Part shown: positions 24,501 through 33,791 of the stretch, piece by piece | How the letters are laid out: each line of letters starts with the position of its first letter | Position numbering within the stretch: the stretch's first letter is position 1 | Position numbers and translations under genes: made by a program | Notes under the pieces: generated by a model | Told to the model about the DNA's origin: nothing | What the model saw: only the letters and a program-made list of their open reading frames with translations | Databases searched by the model: none | Assembly: GCA_002633005.1 (NCBI GenBank) | Contig: NMRA01000657.1 | Span: 111,972-175,971, forward strand | Reading direction: 5' to 3' | Source of the DNA: Phoronis australis | Taxonomy: Eukaryota; Phoronida; Phoronidae | DNA: 64,000 nt

Positions 24501-27500
24501 TTTTGATGAACAAAAAAATCATTTCTCAATACTGCTGGAAACTTAAACCACCAAGGAAGTGCAAACTGACGGGTAATCGGGGGAATATGGGAGATGGGAC
24601 ATTCGTATTGAGGTGTAATTCTGTTCATTTCAGAGGTAGCTATAACTGTTCACGATGTAAACTTGAACTCCACTGACAAAAATAACACTGAAATCTTTGT
24701 TTATAATTGCGGGAGTTTTCTGAGTACCCCTTTCAACATGTGAACGATCATTCATATAGTAGTCTATACAACAGTGTTTTCCACATGTGGGAATTCCTTA
24801 CAAACAACTCATAGTAGCTATTTTCAAGAGATGCTATTCTTGTGATACTAAGGGAAACAGTAACGTTATTTTATAACTAACCATGAGAAAAAGTTCTGTT
24901 GTGTTATTCACAACTAGTGGTCTTCACGTTCTTCAAAATTCCACATTTACGATGGCGGCAATCCTACTGCATTTTTTTCTAATTTTTGGTTGCTTAACTC
25001 GGATTGCTGTGCTGTGCACGAATGTTTTGTGTGTATATTTTTTGATGAATTTGGAATCTCAGCTTCCCTCGTGAATACTTAGTGTCGGATTTACGTAACA
25101 AAGGGACATTTACCCCGAACTGCTCCACCGAGAGAGGGTACCGTCTGAAATACCTTAAGATGAAAGGCTAAACATCATAAAGCTTAGAAAAAGAGCAACA
25201 CTTCATTCCACCGTCGTGTGGTCACAAAACGATGCAGGGAGTGACCTCCTTCAACATGAAAGCCAATTGCACGCTTTCACAAAAAACAGGAAAATAGAGG
25301 TAAAGGATTCCAACGTTGGCCCCTTAAGAATGTTGTCAATAAAAACACAAAAAGGTGGCCACTTGAATGTCATCAATGGCCTTCTCCCAGGGCGATTCGC
25401 CTAATTATGAAAATGCTTATATTTTTATATTTTTGCGCAGCATTTGATGTTATCTGTCAGGTCATATACTGTTTCGAGAAAAAAGCTTGGGGAAAGTTGT
25501 CTCCGTTACCCCTGGCCAGAAAGGGGCCTCTGGAAAAATATAGTTTTGCATTTGCAAAGTTGATTGATAGAATTTAAACATCCACTAAATTAGTACGCTG
25601 CGAAAAAACTTCAAAAATTTTCTCTAGTTTTCGAAGTATATGGTTGGGTGTAGACAACCTGTGCTGCAAAATCGGATACCCTAACGACAGCGTCCTGGCC
25701 AGGCTCCTCAAAAGGTAAACCATGCACTTGTTAAATGTTCTCTTGAATTTTCTCTCTTATCCGTATTTTGCAGTCTTCCTTTTCTCGAGTGTCCCGTGCA
25801 CCACGGCTATGTCGGTTGCCACAGTTTAACCCAGAGGCCTGATTTTTTTTGGAGGGCTCGTGCCCCCCCCCCCCCACCCATGCCCCCCGCTTCCTACGGC
25901 CCTTACGTGTGAAGGGAATTTTGATGGTTTATATCCACTTCACCAAGAGGTGTAAAGCCCTCCGGTGGATCTTCTGCTCTCTTTAAGAGCTAGTTGCAAT
26001 GAACCTGTTCATTCAATAATTGTCTGTTTTTACAAGTAACCAAGATCTCTACGGTGTCACCGAAAGTTTCCTAGCAGACAACCGTCACTCAATGCATGTA
26101 AAAACAAACATCAACGACGTAAATGAAATTCCCTGAATTGACATTTTACGGACATTGACTGAATAGTTTTTCACGTGAAAATTAGAAATTGCCATGGTTC
26201 GTTTCCCTAGGTATGCGTAATAGAAGCCGTTCATGAAATAGGTCACCTGGAATCGCTGTTTTCCGATTGCGTGAGAAGGTGCAAACTGATGATTTGGTAA
26301 AACGGAACCCGAGTTGCACGACCTGGTAGCCCATTTTTCGGCTTTTGATACGGGTTACAATGCAGGACACTAAATAAGGTTTGAGATAATATCAAAGCGC
26401 GTGAAAGGATCTAGATCATAATCATTTTGCTTTCTTTTCAGGGAATAACGAGCACAGTATGTAATCACAGAAACAGCCGTCCCATGCAAAAATTTGACCA
26501 CTCCAATAAAATTTCAGGCCAGATCTCCTTTCCAACTGAAAGTTGCAGAAAACGATTCAAACATAGCACAGAATTTAAGTCCAGTTTGATGGAAACAAAT
26601 TGGCATGTACATGTATTAAATAATAGTTGCGTAAGAAGAACCGCTTTATTTTATAAATAACGATTGTGCTCTTAACTTTAGAGTAAGACATACTTGTTTC
26701 CATGGCTTGCAAAATCATCTGGTCAATTGTCTGTCCTTGGCAGCCTATCCATGCCTGAAGAAAATAAGTTTATCAAAAAATCAAACGTTTACAATATAAT
26801 GTTTCTACTTTACAACGTGCGAGGTTTACCGCATATATTTTTCTCTCACTTACGATCTAAGCACGACAATTACGATTTAGCCACAAACGCTAACAAGTTG
26901 GTCACCACAACAAAGTTATAGACCAGTAGCCATCAATGGGCTCCTTATTTTCAAGGCATCGCTGTTCAGTGGCGGATCCTGGATATCATAAGGGGGGCAA
27001 CATTTTGTAGACAATCGCACAAATCGGTTGAGGAGCGTAGCGCCGAATGAGGGGAGGTCTTGAGGGGGGGTTCCCCCTTCTACACAAGGAAATGTTTTGT
27101 TTTCGCCTCAGAAAACAATCATTTTCCTTAATTTCTGAAGTGTATTCAGACCACGACGGTTCTACTTTGACCAGATCGCTATGTGCGATTAGCGCGGCAA
27201 AATTCCACGACCCAGATCGCATTCTGGAATCTGACGTCCCCACACAGTAAATTTTCAACTCGTCAAGTTGCCACAAAAAGCGCCGTTGATTCTAGAATTT
27301 CACCTGCTTTACATTTTACCAGCGGCTTCTGTTTCTTCATCGTCACTCGGCTTCCGTTTCCTTTGTATCGGTAATTTTCTTCATTGCACAGTGGGACAGA
27401 TTACGGAAACGGAGTGGTAGCATGGAGTGTACGAAGAACTGGAGAGTTCACTCCGCCATTTTGCCATTTGCCGCAAAGGTTATCGGTCGAAAAACTAACG

Positions 27501-29524
27501 TTCCAAGCGGTGAATAAGCAACACTAATTTAGTGGCGCAGTCCAAACCATGTAAACACTGACTTTAATGGCGTTCGACGTGCTAAAAAATTACTGTGCGA
27601 TTGAACTGGGTAAAACTGACATCCATTTATAATCAAATGAGAATGAAAATGTGTGTTTTAATCATTATTAAAGTGTATTTGCTTTCATTCTCGTGAGGCT
27701 CCCTTCAAATGCAATCACGGTTTTGTTCATGTTTGAGTTCTTAATAAGGCAAATTGTCGTTCCTTATAAAGTTTCATACCTCCATGGACTACATAATGTT
27801 AATGATTGCTCCTGGGGGTTGAAAGGGGAGTTGCCCTCAGGTGCTAGCAAAGAGGTACAAGGGAGGAGTGCAAACCAGGTGGGTGCAAATGGCCACATGT
27901 TGACCCCATCCCAGGGGCCGGGGTAAATGGGAGGAGTGCTAAGCAGGTAAAAACCACTGGGGTATGCCACATGAGTGTTGACCTCTCCCATCGTCACAAA
28001 TTATGGTTGTTCCCCTGACCATTGGCAACATGTTCTGAGGTGGTGATAAGATTTGGCCCTCGTTTTGTGCATGACCCCAAGGACTTCTGCTTGTAATGAC
28101 TGATGGTTGTCATACCCCAGTACCACCCTGGGTGTTTTCCATCTTTTCATTACATGTCAGGCCTCCCAGCTCACTGCTGCACGTCCACCCAACAAATCTG
28201 AATGTGTTCCCTGTTGAATGCGCCAGGCAGACAATTGGTTTGTGCAGTAAGTGTGACGTAACACAAGTAAGAACAAGAAAGCAAGACAATTCATCACTGC
28301 CAAAACACTGTACTCCATTTTGATGCTCCCTCACATACAATTTTAGTAGACGTACATTGACAACAAAGTGTCTGCAGAAGGCAGAGCGTTGCCAGTTCAG
28401 TAGCCTACACTGCAGACAGCGGCACCCTGACTGCGATTGACTTGTCTTCCAACCGTGAACATAACACACAAAACGAAAGACAATGTATCATATTTATTTA
28501 TTAGATAACAAATAATTCTTACCATTCTGAATCCTTTGGAATCGTAAAAAATGACACGTCTGGGGTTTTCGAAGATGAGTTAAGGCAATTAATTGCGCTG
28601 CAATTGTTTTCGCACTTCATGACCGTTGCTTATTCACCAATTGGCGGCGCTAGTAGTAGCAATAACAGGGAACTCACAAGTGATCTCTCTAGTATACTAC
28701 ACTCCTTGGTGGTAGTGCACAGCACCACTGCCGGTCGCCGGGGGTATCACGTGCATATCGACCGGGAGCGGCACCACTTAGTCATAGTTACCGTTACGGT
28801 TGCTTCGGTTGTCTCTTAATCGGATACTTGAAATCGGGTGTGAGGGTGTGAGCCCCCCCCCCACACACACACGCGCACGCGCAAACTAAAACAACGCCCA
28901 TTGTCAAATCTTGTTTGGGCGGTATAATATTAATTACTGGGGTTAATTAATTATTTCGTTACGGTTTGGCTCCTTTATTTTTTGAGGCCGCCAAGGAAAG
29001 AGGGGGCTATGCTGTTGTATGAAGCGCTATCTAAAATTGAAATTGAATTGATGTAAAAATCAACAGCTTAAAACATCATTTATAAAATTGCTGCAGCGTA
29101 TTTCAGATGTTATCTTGAATAAAAAGATAGTTTTCATAAAAGATACCAGTTTTGCAATGAACCTAGTTCCCTTTTTGCACAATTTAGCTTCTGTAAAAAA
29201 ACATCGTTCGGTCTCTTGACTCCATCACATGCAGAGTGGTATTTATATGTAATTCAAAGTTTGATGCTTCACGCTTTCTCTGCTTTCAGAGAATGTGTGC
29301 TTTTGACAGAGTTTTAAATTCTAAATACTTGGCAAAATGCGAAAACTCTCAAAGCGTTAAACAAGATCTTGCATAACTTTGTGACACGAATTGTCTTTCC
29401 GATTAACCTCTTGCTGTTCTGTAGTGTAAGTCATTTCCACAGAAGAACTAAGATCACGAAATAAACTCACCTGAAATACTATCATACAAACGCACGAAAT
29501 TGTCCAAAGGGCTGTGGAAGCCAT
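3414..29524 (-). CDS. Gene 1: secreted astacin metalloprotease with EGF-like and polyglycine region (3' end off window)
   Basis: Eight exons join in frame on the minus strand: 29471-29524, 26694-26754, 22674-22767, 21763-21926, 11113-11297, 8794-8997, 7364-7493 and 3414-3584. They give about 354 residues so far. The order is signal peptide, propeptide, two basic cleavage sites, astacin catalytic domain and a six-Cys EGF-like domain with 25 glycines. The catalytic zinc motif HEIGHAAGFHHEQTRPDRD matches the astacin signature HExxHxxGFxHExxRxDRD. The Met-turn is SMMHYG, and all four cysteines of the usual two disulfides are present. As an astacin it should be a secreted, calcium-independent zinc endopeptidase made as a zymogen; the substrate is unknown. 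The final donor at 3413 is in phase 1, as in gene 2, so ShK exons are expected left of the window. It is a tandem paralogue of gene 2. Exon structure was inferred by eye from splice sites and homology. Confidence 0.93.
3585..7363. other. Intron 7 of gene 1
   Basis: About 3.8 kb of AT-rich sequence with no coding exon that I can support on either strand. A pair of nearly mirrored GTATAAATTC-like AT stretches and short A/T runs are the only texture seen. Confidence 0.7.
7364..7493 (-). CDS. Gene 1 exon 7: C-terminal part of astacin domain
   Basis: A 130-nt exon (acceptor CAACAG, donor GTAAGA). It carries AFSTNGRRTIQT, HLIGNR and GFSFRDVKLLNLMYNCKP. These are the family block FS-NG--TI----IG-R--FS--D---LN-LY-C, with the last conserved cysteine. 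It leaves phase 1 into the EGF-like exon. Confidence 0.94.
7494..8793. other. Intron 6 of gene 1
   Basis: About 1.3 kb of unremarkable AT-rich sequence. It has no similarity to the matching gene 2 intron beyond the splice sites, in contrast to the near-identical exon 6 next to it. Confidence 0.7.
8794..8997 (-). CDS. Gene 1 exon 6: zinc-binding active site
   Basis: A 204-nt, phase 0-0 exon (acceptor TTTCAG, donor GTAAGT). It contains HEIGHAAGFHHEQTRPDRD, with three zinc-ligand His, the catalytic Glu and the family RxDRD tail. It ends in YDFTSMMHYGAY, which supplies the Met-turn and the Tyr that completes metal coordination in astacins. The stretch 8800-8889 is identical to the gene 2 exon over 90 bases. 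Confidence 0.97.
8998..11112. other. Intron 5 of gene 1
   Basis: About 2.1 kb. At 10175-10210 a short run repeats GACCATTTCA three times (GACCGTTTCA, then GACCATTTCA twice). At 10605-10690 there is a cluster of GTCGCCA/TGGCGAC motifs. No coding exon seen. Confidence 0.65.
11113..11297 (-). CDS. Gene 1 exon 5: N-terminal half of astacin domain
   Basis: A 185-nt exon (acceptor TTGTAG, donor GTAAAC). It carries AAINDYNKYTCLRLVRRTNQ, then NYIRLQNGGGCSSYVGM and QPVSLAYGC. These match the astacin blocks I--A---Y---TC-RLV-RT, G-GC-SYVG and Q-LSL--GC. Three of the four conserved cysteines are here. The Trp common after the second Cys (CWSYVG) is Ser. Confidence 0.94.
11386..11418 (+). repeat. GA microsatellite
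   Basis: An uninterrupted (GA)n tract of about 16 units. It lies 89 bp from the acceptor side of exon 5 and in the minus-strand transcript reads as a (TC)n pyrimidine tract upstream of that acceptor. Confidence 0.95.
12365..12507 (+). pseudogene. Tc1/mariner-like transposase remnant, frameshifted
   Basis: In one frame 12365 onward reads FQQDLALCQSVKK and then reaches a stop. In another frame 12436 onward reads MVEWSGDSPDLIPVENL and then reaches a stop. Tc1/mariner DDE transposases have FQQDNAPCH, then a short spacer, then EWPxQSPDLNPIENLW, in just this order. The second catalytic Asp (QQD) and the SPDL block survive, in different frames. The Trp after ENL is Ser. It is a dead copy inside gene 1 intron 4. 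Confidence 0.85.
13434..13765 (+). mobile_element. Inverted-repeat element, copy A (family shared with 41 kb)
   Basis: It starts AGATCATTACATGGCG and contains GGATTTTGGAGAATTATC facing ACAAAATCCACGAGGGATCT and GGGGGATAATGACTGAG, giving a partly deleted palindrome. The 3' flank (CTACTTTCTATGTCAGAGGC and an AT-rich tail) also matches the reverse complement of 41035-41250. So at least 330 bp are shared between the two copies. It has no coding capacity and is a non-autonomous DNA element. Confidence 0.8.
15149..15161 (+). promoter_or_regulatory. DR1-type nuclear receptor motif
   Basis: TGACCTTTGACCT is the reverse complement of AGGTCAAAGGTCA, the direct-repeat-1 consensus bound by HNF4, COUP-TF and RXR dimers. 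A further half site, TGACCT/TTGACCTT, lies within 20 bp. It sits in what looks like dispersed repeat DNA, so function is uncertain. Confidence 0.35.
18487..18564 (+). repeat. TG microsatellite, 39 units
   Basis: An uninterrupted (TG)n tract of 78 bp in gene 1 intron 4, with potential to adopt Z-DNA. Confidence 0.97.
19495..19780. mobile_element. CAGTGGCGGAT-end element, copy 1
   Basis: The right end reads GATCCGCCACTG. The interior shares ordered blocks with the next copy (CAGCAACAGCG, AATCGCGCT, TGCCCAATTC, GAGGCA). The left end is degraded (GGGGGACAGGGGCTGCC). It is a non-coding transposon-like repeat. Confidence 0.65.
19878..20155. mobile_element. CAGTGACGGAT-end element, copy 2
   Basis: It runs from ATAGGCGGATTTAGGGGGGC to CTAGATCCGTCACTG. 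The ends are imperfect inverted repeats, and the interior matches copy 1, 100 bp to the left, in the same orientation. Open frames over it on both strands are not genes. Confidence 0.7.
21053..21568 (+). repeat. 257-bp direct duplication across a single N
   Basis: Bases 21053-21309 and 21311-21568 are the same sequence, apart from one extra A in a homopolymer and one C/G-to-T type substitution (GGCAGG versus GGCTGG). They are separated only by the N at 21310. The end of one contig and the start of the next are therefore the same DNA: an unmerged overlap and not a biological tandem repeat. Confidence 0.93.
21763..21926 (-). CDS. Gene 1 exon 4: basic maturation sites and mature N-terminus
   Basis: A 164-nt exon. 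An acidic stretch (FEDDGDELEEA) is followed by RRRRRD and then by RQRRNAIRRLSKRW, continuing into TNNVIPYAL. RQRR just before NAIR fits a furin-type site (R-x-K/R-R), which would release the mature enzyme at Asn. NAIR...RW...VPY is the usual start of mature astacins. The donor GTAAGT leaves phase 1. Confidence 0.92.
21927..22673. other. Intron 3 of gene 1
   Basis: A 747-bp intron between the two propeptide exons. Nothing notable was seen in it. Confidence 0.75.
22674..22767 (-). CDS. Gene 1 exon 3: propeptide with aspartate-switch-like motif
   Basis: A 94-nt exon with a TTGCAG acceptor and a GTGAGT donor. It encodes a segment containing VVLLEYDMLFSAEEW. By position this corresponds to the FxGD (aspartate switch) segment of astacin propeptides, usually FEGDI-L-PEQ. 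The Asp is kept, but Phe-x-Gly is replaced by Leu-Glu-Tyr. Because 94 is not a multiple of 3, skipping or doubling the exon would break the frame. Confidence 0.88.
22768..26693. other. Intron 2 of gene 1
   Basis: About 3.9 kb. It contains a C-rich tract (about 23698-23730), a CAGGGGCGGAT-end element (about 23785-23932) and another C-rich tract (25862-25890). The proline- or glycine-rich open frames at 23.5-24.0 kb come from the C-rich tract and the transposon and are not genes. Confidence 0.65.
23785..23932 (-). mobile_element. CAGGGGCGGAT-end element, copy 3
   Basis: In reverse orientation it runs from CAGGGGCGGATCCAAGATTT to GGCCCCCTAAACCCGCCAC. It closely matches the copy at 47167-47323, including TACTCTGCCC/GGGCAGAGTA and CCAAATGGAATTTTGGG-like blocks. 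It has no coding capacity. Confidence 0.8.
26694..26754 (-). CDS. Gene 1 exon 2: N-terminal propeptide segment
   Basis: This 61-nt exon is bounded by a TTCAG acceptor and a GTATGT donor. It encodes AWIGCQGQTIDQMILQAMET and enters in phase 0 and leaves in phase 1. Sixty-one-nt exons of near-identical sequence occur in both genes (Q/H and A/S are the only residue changes). The Ala-Trp-Ile-Gly-Cys part probably spans the signal peptidase site. Confidence 0.88.
26755..29470. other. Intron 1 of gene 1
   Basis: About 2.7 kb, against 210 bp for the same intron in gene 2. It includes a CAGTGGCGGATCC transposon end at 26969. A 27.8-28.5 kb stretch of mixed composition has no recognisable product, and there is a CCCCCCCCACACACACAC tract near 28853-28880. 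The size difference fits insertion of repeats after the gene duplication. Confidence 0.65.
26969..27060 (+). mobile_element. CAGTGGCGGATCC-end fragment, copy 4
   Basis: It begins CAGTGGCGGATCCTGGATAT and continues into AGGGGGGCAAC, like the left ends of the other family members. The right boundary is not clear; only the terminal part is assigned. Confidence 0.55.
29471..29524 (-). CDS. Gene 1 exon 1: start codon and signal peptide
   Basis: The ATG at 29524-29522 lies in a good Kozak context (CAGAAATGG). It is followed by 18 codons, MASTALWTISCVCMIVFQ, a short hydrophobic signal-peptide core. The donor GTGAGT follows CAG, and the exon ends in phase 0. The start is chosen because gene 2 has the same ATG, length and phase, and because a TATA box sits 53-60 bp upstream. 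Confidence 0.9.
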
Positions 29525-29662
29525 TTCTGCAGAACGGCCTTTCTCTCGCTTCTACAGATGATTGTTTTCAAGGGAGTATTTATAGATTTCGGACGTCGTG
29601 TGGTACACACTCCTGGTTTAGGCGTATAGTTTTTACGTCAGTAAAATTCCCAGAAGTCTTAG
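29525..29662 (-). promoter_or_regulatory. Gene 1 core promoter with TATA box
   Basis: TATAAATA (minus strand) lies at 29577-29584, 53-60 bp upstream of the ATG, leaving a predicted 5' UTR of some 25 nt. Blocks shared in order with the gene 2 promoter are ACCTAAA, GGAG, ACCAC-CG, GTCCGAA, TATAAATA, GAGAAA and TTCTGCAGAAATGGC. Upstream, a TGACGTAA sequence (CRE-like, reading TGACGCAA in gene 2) and AATTCC blocks are also shared. The transcription start is inferred. Confidence 0.75.
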
Positions 29663-30767
29663 TCAGGGAGAAACAACAGCTCATGGCGGAGTTCTTTTTT
29701 CTAAATAAACACACGATACGGCGAAGAAAATGTGGAAGTGCAAACCGCAATGCATTAGGTCCGGTTAGGGATAAGATAAAGTATGTGCAGTTTATCTCAA
29801 CAGAATCTAGAGATTACATAAATCTCTGCCCAAGACTTCACATAAATTAGGGTCCCACGTGTTACGTAGCCAAAGGTGCCCCTCCTTGTTAAACTGGTGA
29901 GAAAGTTGTATCGTGGCCACCTTTGGTGAGGGGGGACTGGTCTAAAGGTTTTGGGGTCGAGGGGAAGGATTGTGTTTGGTTACATCAGCGAGCATAGTTT
30001 TCAGCTGAACAGGACCCTCGGCAGTAGCAAGAGAGCACTGACCAAAATGATAATCTCTTCTCGTCGAATGAAAAATGACGGTGGACTGGATACGAAATAG
30101 ATCACGAATGAGAAGGAACTCAAAATTAACATGCAATTAACGAGTTAAGTGCAGAATTTCAACACATTAAATAAACGAAGGTAAGATTTTGAGAAACAAT
30201 ATGCAACATGCAAATGAAGAGTTATTGATAAACTCATTGACCTCCACTTCTATTGTTGCCAAGTTTATACGCTTGAATTTCCATGGGCCATATTTTTCTC
30301 TGTTGTATTGGAAAATGAAATAATCGTTGGATATCTCATAAATTGATCGAAAACGTTTACAAAAAGATTGCGCCTATGTGCGAAGCTTAGTCACACATGT
30401 GCCTACGCATAAGATATGTGCAAAATTATTTAGGAAAAAAGCATACGAGGGGAATTAAGGTGAGCAACTAATCACTTGCAGGCGTCACCAATATAGTTCA
30501 TAGAACTGGATTCTATTGGGCATATGTTGTTACTAATGCGTGCAAGGACACGTTATGCTTGACACGTGTCCAGGCAGTTGTTTGACTTTATTCCATATGG
30601 AAAGCCAAAGTGGAAAGCAATCCAGATCGCGTATTTTCTAGGCAAGATTTGAAAACAGGCCAAACATTATTTTTGCTCAGCAGGACCAAAAACAAGTATC
30701 TTAAAACAAGGTTTTTAACTTATACAAGAATAAAAGAACATTCATAGATATCATTTTTGCTCTGCAA

Positions 30768-31212
30768 GACCAAAAATAAAACTCAAAATTTATCACGTCA
30801 TGACAGAAACTTTATCACGTAAGGACATAAATCTGTCACTTTAGGACCGAAAATGTTACACGTCATGTCCGAAAATTGATGACGTCAGAAAATGTCCATG
30901 CCAGAACACCATGTGACCATTCGCAAGCATATCGAACCCTCAAAATTGATGACCTCGGCTTTAGGTACACAAGGAGTAAACTTTCCAATGTACACCTCGG
31001 TACCCTAGATTTGAATACGGTTGAGTATTATAGAGACATAGCAGATAATTGTCAGATAGTGGATGCTCATGTGGTCTCTTGGGATAAAACTTTTCTCTCG
31101 TGGCCTAATAAATTTTCTGTACTGGCGTGATAAATTTTCGTTCCTGACGTGTTAAAATTCTGTCCTGATGTGATAAATCATAGGTCCTGGCGGAATAAAT
31201 TCTGGTTTCGAG
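30768..31212. repeat. Inverted pair of arrays of ~22-bp units
   Basis: The left arm (about 30768-30888) repeats a unit close to TTTATCACGTCAGGACAGAA with variations. The right arm (about 31080-31212) has the same unit as its reverse complement (TTCTGTCCTGATGTGATAAA and similar), about 190 bp away. CACGTCA in each unit resembles CRE/E-box-like motifs. It looks like a foldback-type element. Confidence 0.7.
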
Positions 31213-33414
31213 TTGTTTTTGGGTTCAGTCTGCAGATATTTTATTTTTTAATATAAAATGCGTGTCCTATTGAAATGTTCCGATGTGGCGTTCCATAGTT
31301 CCGAGAATAACATTTGTATTAATTTCCTTCATTGACTTCCTGGGTTCACCCTGTGTTGCCTATTATAGAAACCTAAATTGACGTAATCGTGGAGAACGTA
31401 TTCGAACTTGAGGAGTGGAGCTAAATACCTAGGAACCAATCGTTAAGTAGACAAGTATTTTTAAGTCATCACTGAGTTTTGATTACAGGGAATGACTGTT
31501 AACCAACGGAGGAGATTACTATGTGTAATACAAATCTCAAGAAAACAGTAGATTTCCTTGTTCTATAGCTCTAGTCCCCATCCAACAACGATTCCTTTAA
31601 AATGCGCCTTTCAGCTGTAAAACAATTATATACCAAGGATACGAGTGAAACAACATCGGCAAGTGTGTGCAGTTTAACCAAACACCTATTCCGAAAGTAG
31701 GCAGCCTGTACTCATTGACTGTTGATTTTAACAGGGTCACTTGAGCATGTCTTCACTGTTAAATTGAGCAGAAATGTGCGTTCAACCTTATCAATAGGAA
31801 GGTCAAATTGCATACGTTCTAAATAATCAATAGGAAATCTCAAAACGATGTTACACTTTTCTGAATCATCCATTTTTTTCGTTAGTTATATCTCCAACTT
31901 TAAAAAGATTAATTAGTTCTTAGACGAGACTCAATGATGGAATCAATCAGTGCTGTTTTTGTTGTTTTTTATTTCTTTTTGATATTCTTTGTTTACTTTT
32001 TGTGGAATTAAACAATCTGTTATGAAGGATTCGATTGTCCCTTTTTCTGCTTATTTTAATTATATAGTCCGTCATAGCAAGGGTTCTTCTAGGTTGGGCC
32101 CGGCAATGGGACGGGGTAGGGGCAACTCCCTCTTTGCTCTATAAAAATCTGACGCTGACTAGCATATATGCAGCAAGAGCTTAAGTGACCTAAACGGTTC
32201 AGCAAAACACCAAAGGGTGCGTTCCTACGACCAAAGACACCCGAGCGGCACTTGCGGCTAACAGTATTTGGTTATGGTGTGGAAACGGTGAATTCTATGG
32301 CATGGTTCAACATTCAAATTACCTAGTTGACCTATCACTTAAGTGGCCGCCATTTTGCTAAGGTATCGTGTTAAATTTCCGAGCATCCTGAAACTTTCTC
32401 CTTTCACTAGCATTATTTCGCGAGGTCCTGGTATTTCGCAAGTGTTTCGCGTCTACGGAGCGCACCCCGCGTCTTGCGTCACACACACTTAGCCGTATAC
32501 ACTGGTGGATTGTTTTTTTTCTAATCAATATTTTCAATACAACAAAGTATGCTTTTCACGGCGCAACAAATACAGTGTTGTTTCATTCTTTTATTTTATA
32601 TCTAGATATACAAATCAATATACACGGAGTACGACAAAATCTTGCTTCGTTCCCGCTCAACATGCAGCCTACCAGAAAGTTAATTGGTCCTAACATACAT
32701 GTATATGCGCGCACTGTAATCGATTGTTTTTCGTATGTGTCAAAATTGCTCTAAAACTTGAACTGGCGTAGATGTGTCTGTTATTTCGTGAACGTGATGC
32801 GGAAAAGACTGCAGGATAGAAGTAGTTTTAACTTTAAGGCATCTTTACCTTGACGGGAAGTGCACGTGCGCGTGAGTTCAGGTTCCCTTTCCTAACCTCT
32901 TACAGTCTAAATGAGTAAATTCGTAAATGAGTCAATCAAGCTCATCAAGCTGGAATAAAGTCGTTGACCATTAACGCCAATAGGGTCATCACAGATTACA
33001 CGGCGATAGGAACGTTTCGTGTCTCTCATCGATGTCAGGAAAGCAAAGAATTTCAGATCACGCATCTAGGGGGTATTTGTCCAGTTTATAAAAATTTTTC
33101 ACGTCAGAGTTGCAGCCCACAGCACAGCAGTATTACCTCGTAGGCATTGGAAGGACGAACAGAGTAATGCAACAGAGGAAAACTTGTAAAGAATCAGACA
33201 AAAACTAATAACATGTGAAACTCCAGTGGCACGAAAACAAGGCAGCAAATCTGCCTGTCGGGTGTTTACGGCATTGTGGGTCAATACGGCTAGATTCGAG
33301 AGTCGCTGTGTAATCCGGGACAGCCCTATTGAAAAGCGCCCACACGTGAATGGAAAATTATTGAAAGTGCTGACCAACCCTTTACAAATTGACGGAAATG
33401 TTTTTTCTTTTTTT

Positions 33415-33420
33415 TTTATT
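33415..33420 (-). terminator. Candidate poly(A) signal of gene 2
   Basis: AATAAA on the minus strand, about 253 nt downstream of the stop codon in the last ShK exon. It is the first exact hexamer I found there. It is inferred from position only. Confidence 0.35.
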
Positions 33421-33672
33421 TGGCGTCGCCCAGGATGATGGAGCTAAAATAGTATCTATCAGTGCATGTAAACGTCCGTTATTACGCAGGCTTCCCATGG
33501 TTAACTTGAAGCAATTTGTTTGTCTGTTTGTCAATTTTCAATTAAGGCAGCGAAATACACGTAAACGTTACTTTAAAGCTTTCTGTAAAAATGCTTTAAG
33601 TCAGAAAGCACACTGTCCTGCCCACATATGATTTATATGTAGTTATTGGTGCGATCCTCGTCTGCTGTCTTC

Positions 33673-33791
33673 TCAGCTGCAGATTCCACATGACCTTCGA
33701 CAGTTGACGTGCATATATGCTGGATTTAGACGACATTGTTGTGTGCTTCTCCAATAATCACAAAGTCCGTGGTCGTCCTTGCACGCATTGG
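33673..33791 (-). CDS. Gene 2 exon 11: third ShK domain and stop
   Basis: A 119-nt terminal exon behind acceptor TTTCAG, entered in phase 1. ACKDDHGLCDYWRSTQQC then YMHVNCRRSCGICS is followed by TGA at 33675-33673. The six cysteines, DYW and CRRSCGIC are typical ShK features. It closely resembles exon 10 (QCRLNP is shared). It is too short to stand out as an open frame and is easily missed. Confidence 0.9.

Larger units (their letters stand above)
29663..33672. other. Intergenic region between gene 2 stop and gene 1 promoter
   Basis: About 4 kb separating the head-to-tail genes. It holds a palindromic array of ~22-bp units (30768-31212) and nothing I can call a gene. A candidate poly(A) signal AATAAA for gene 2 (minus strand) is at 33415-33420, about 250 nt past the stop. 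Confidence 0.65.
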
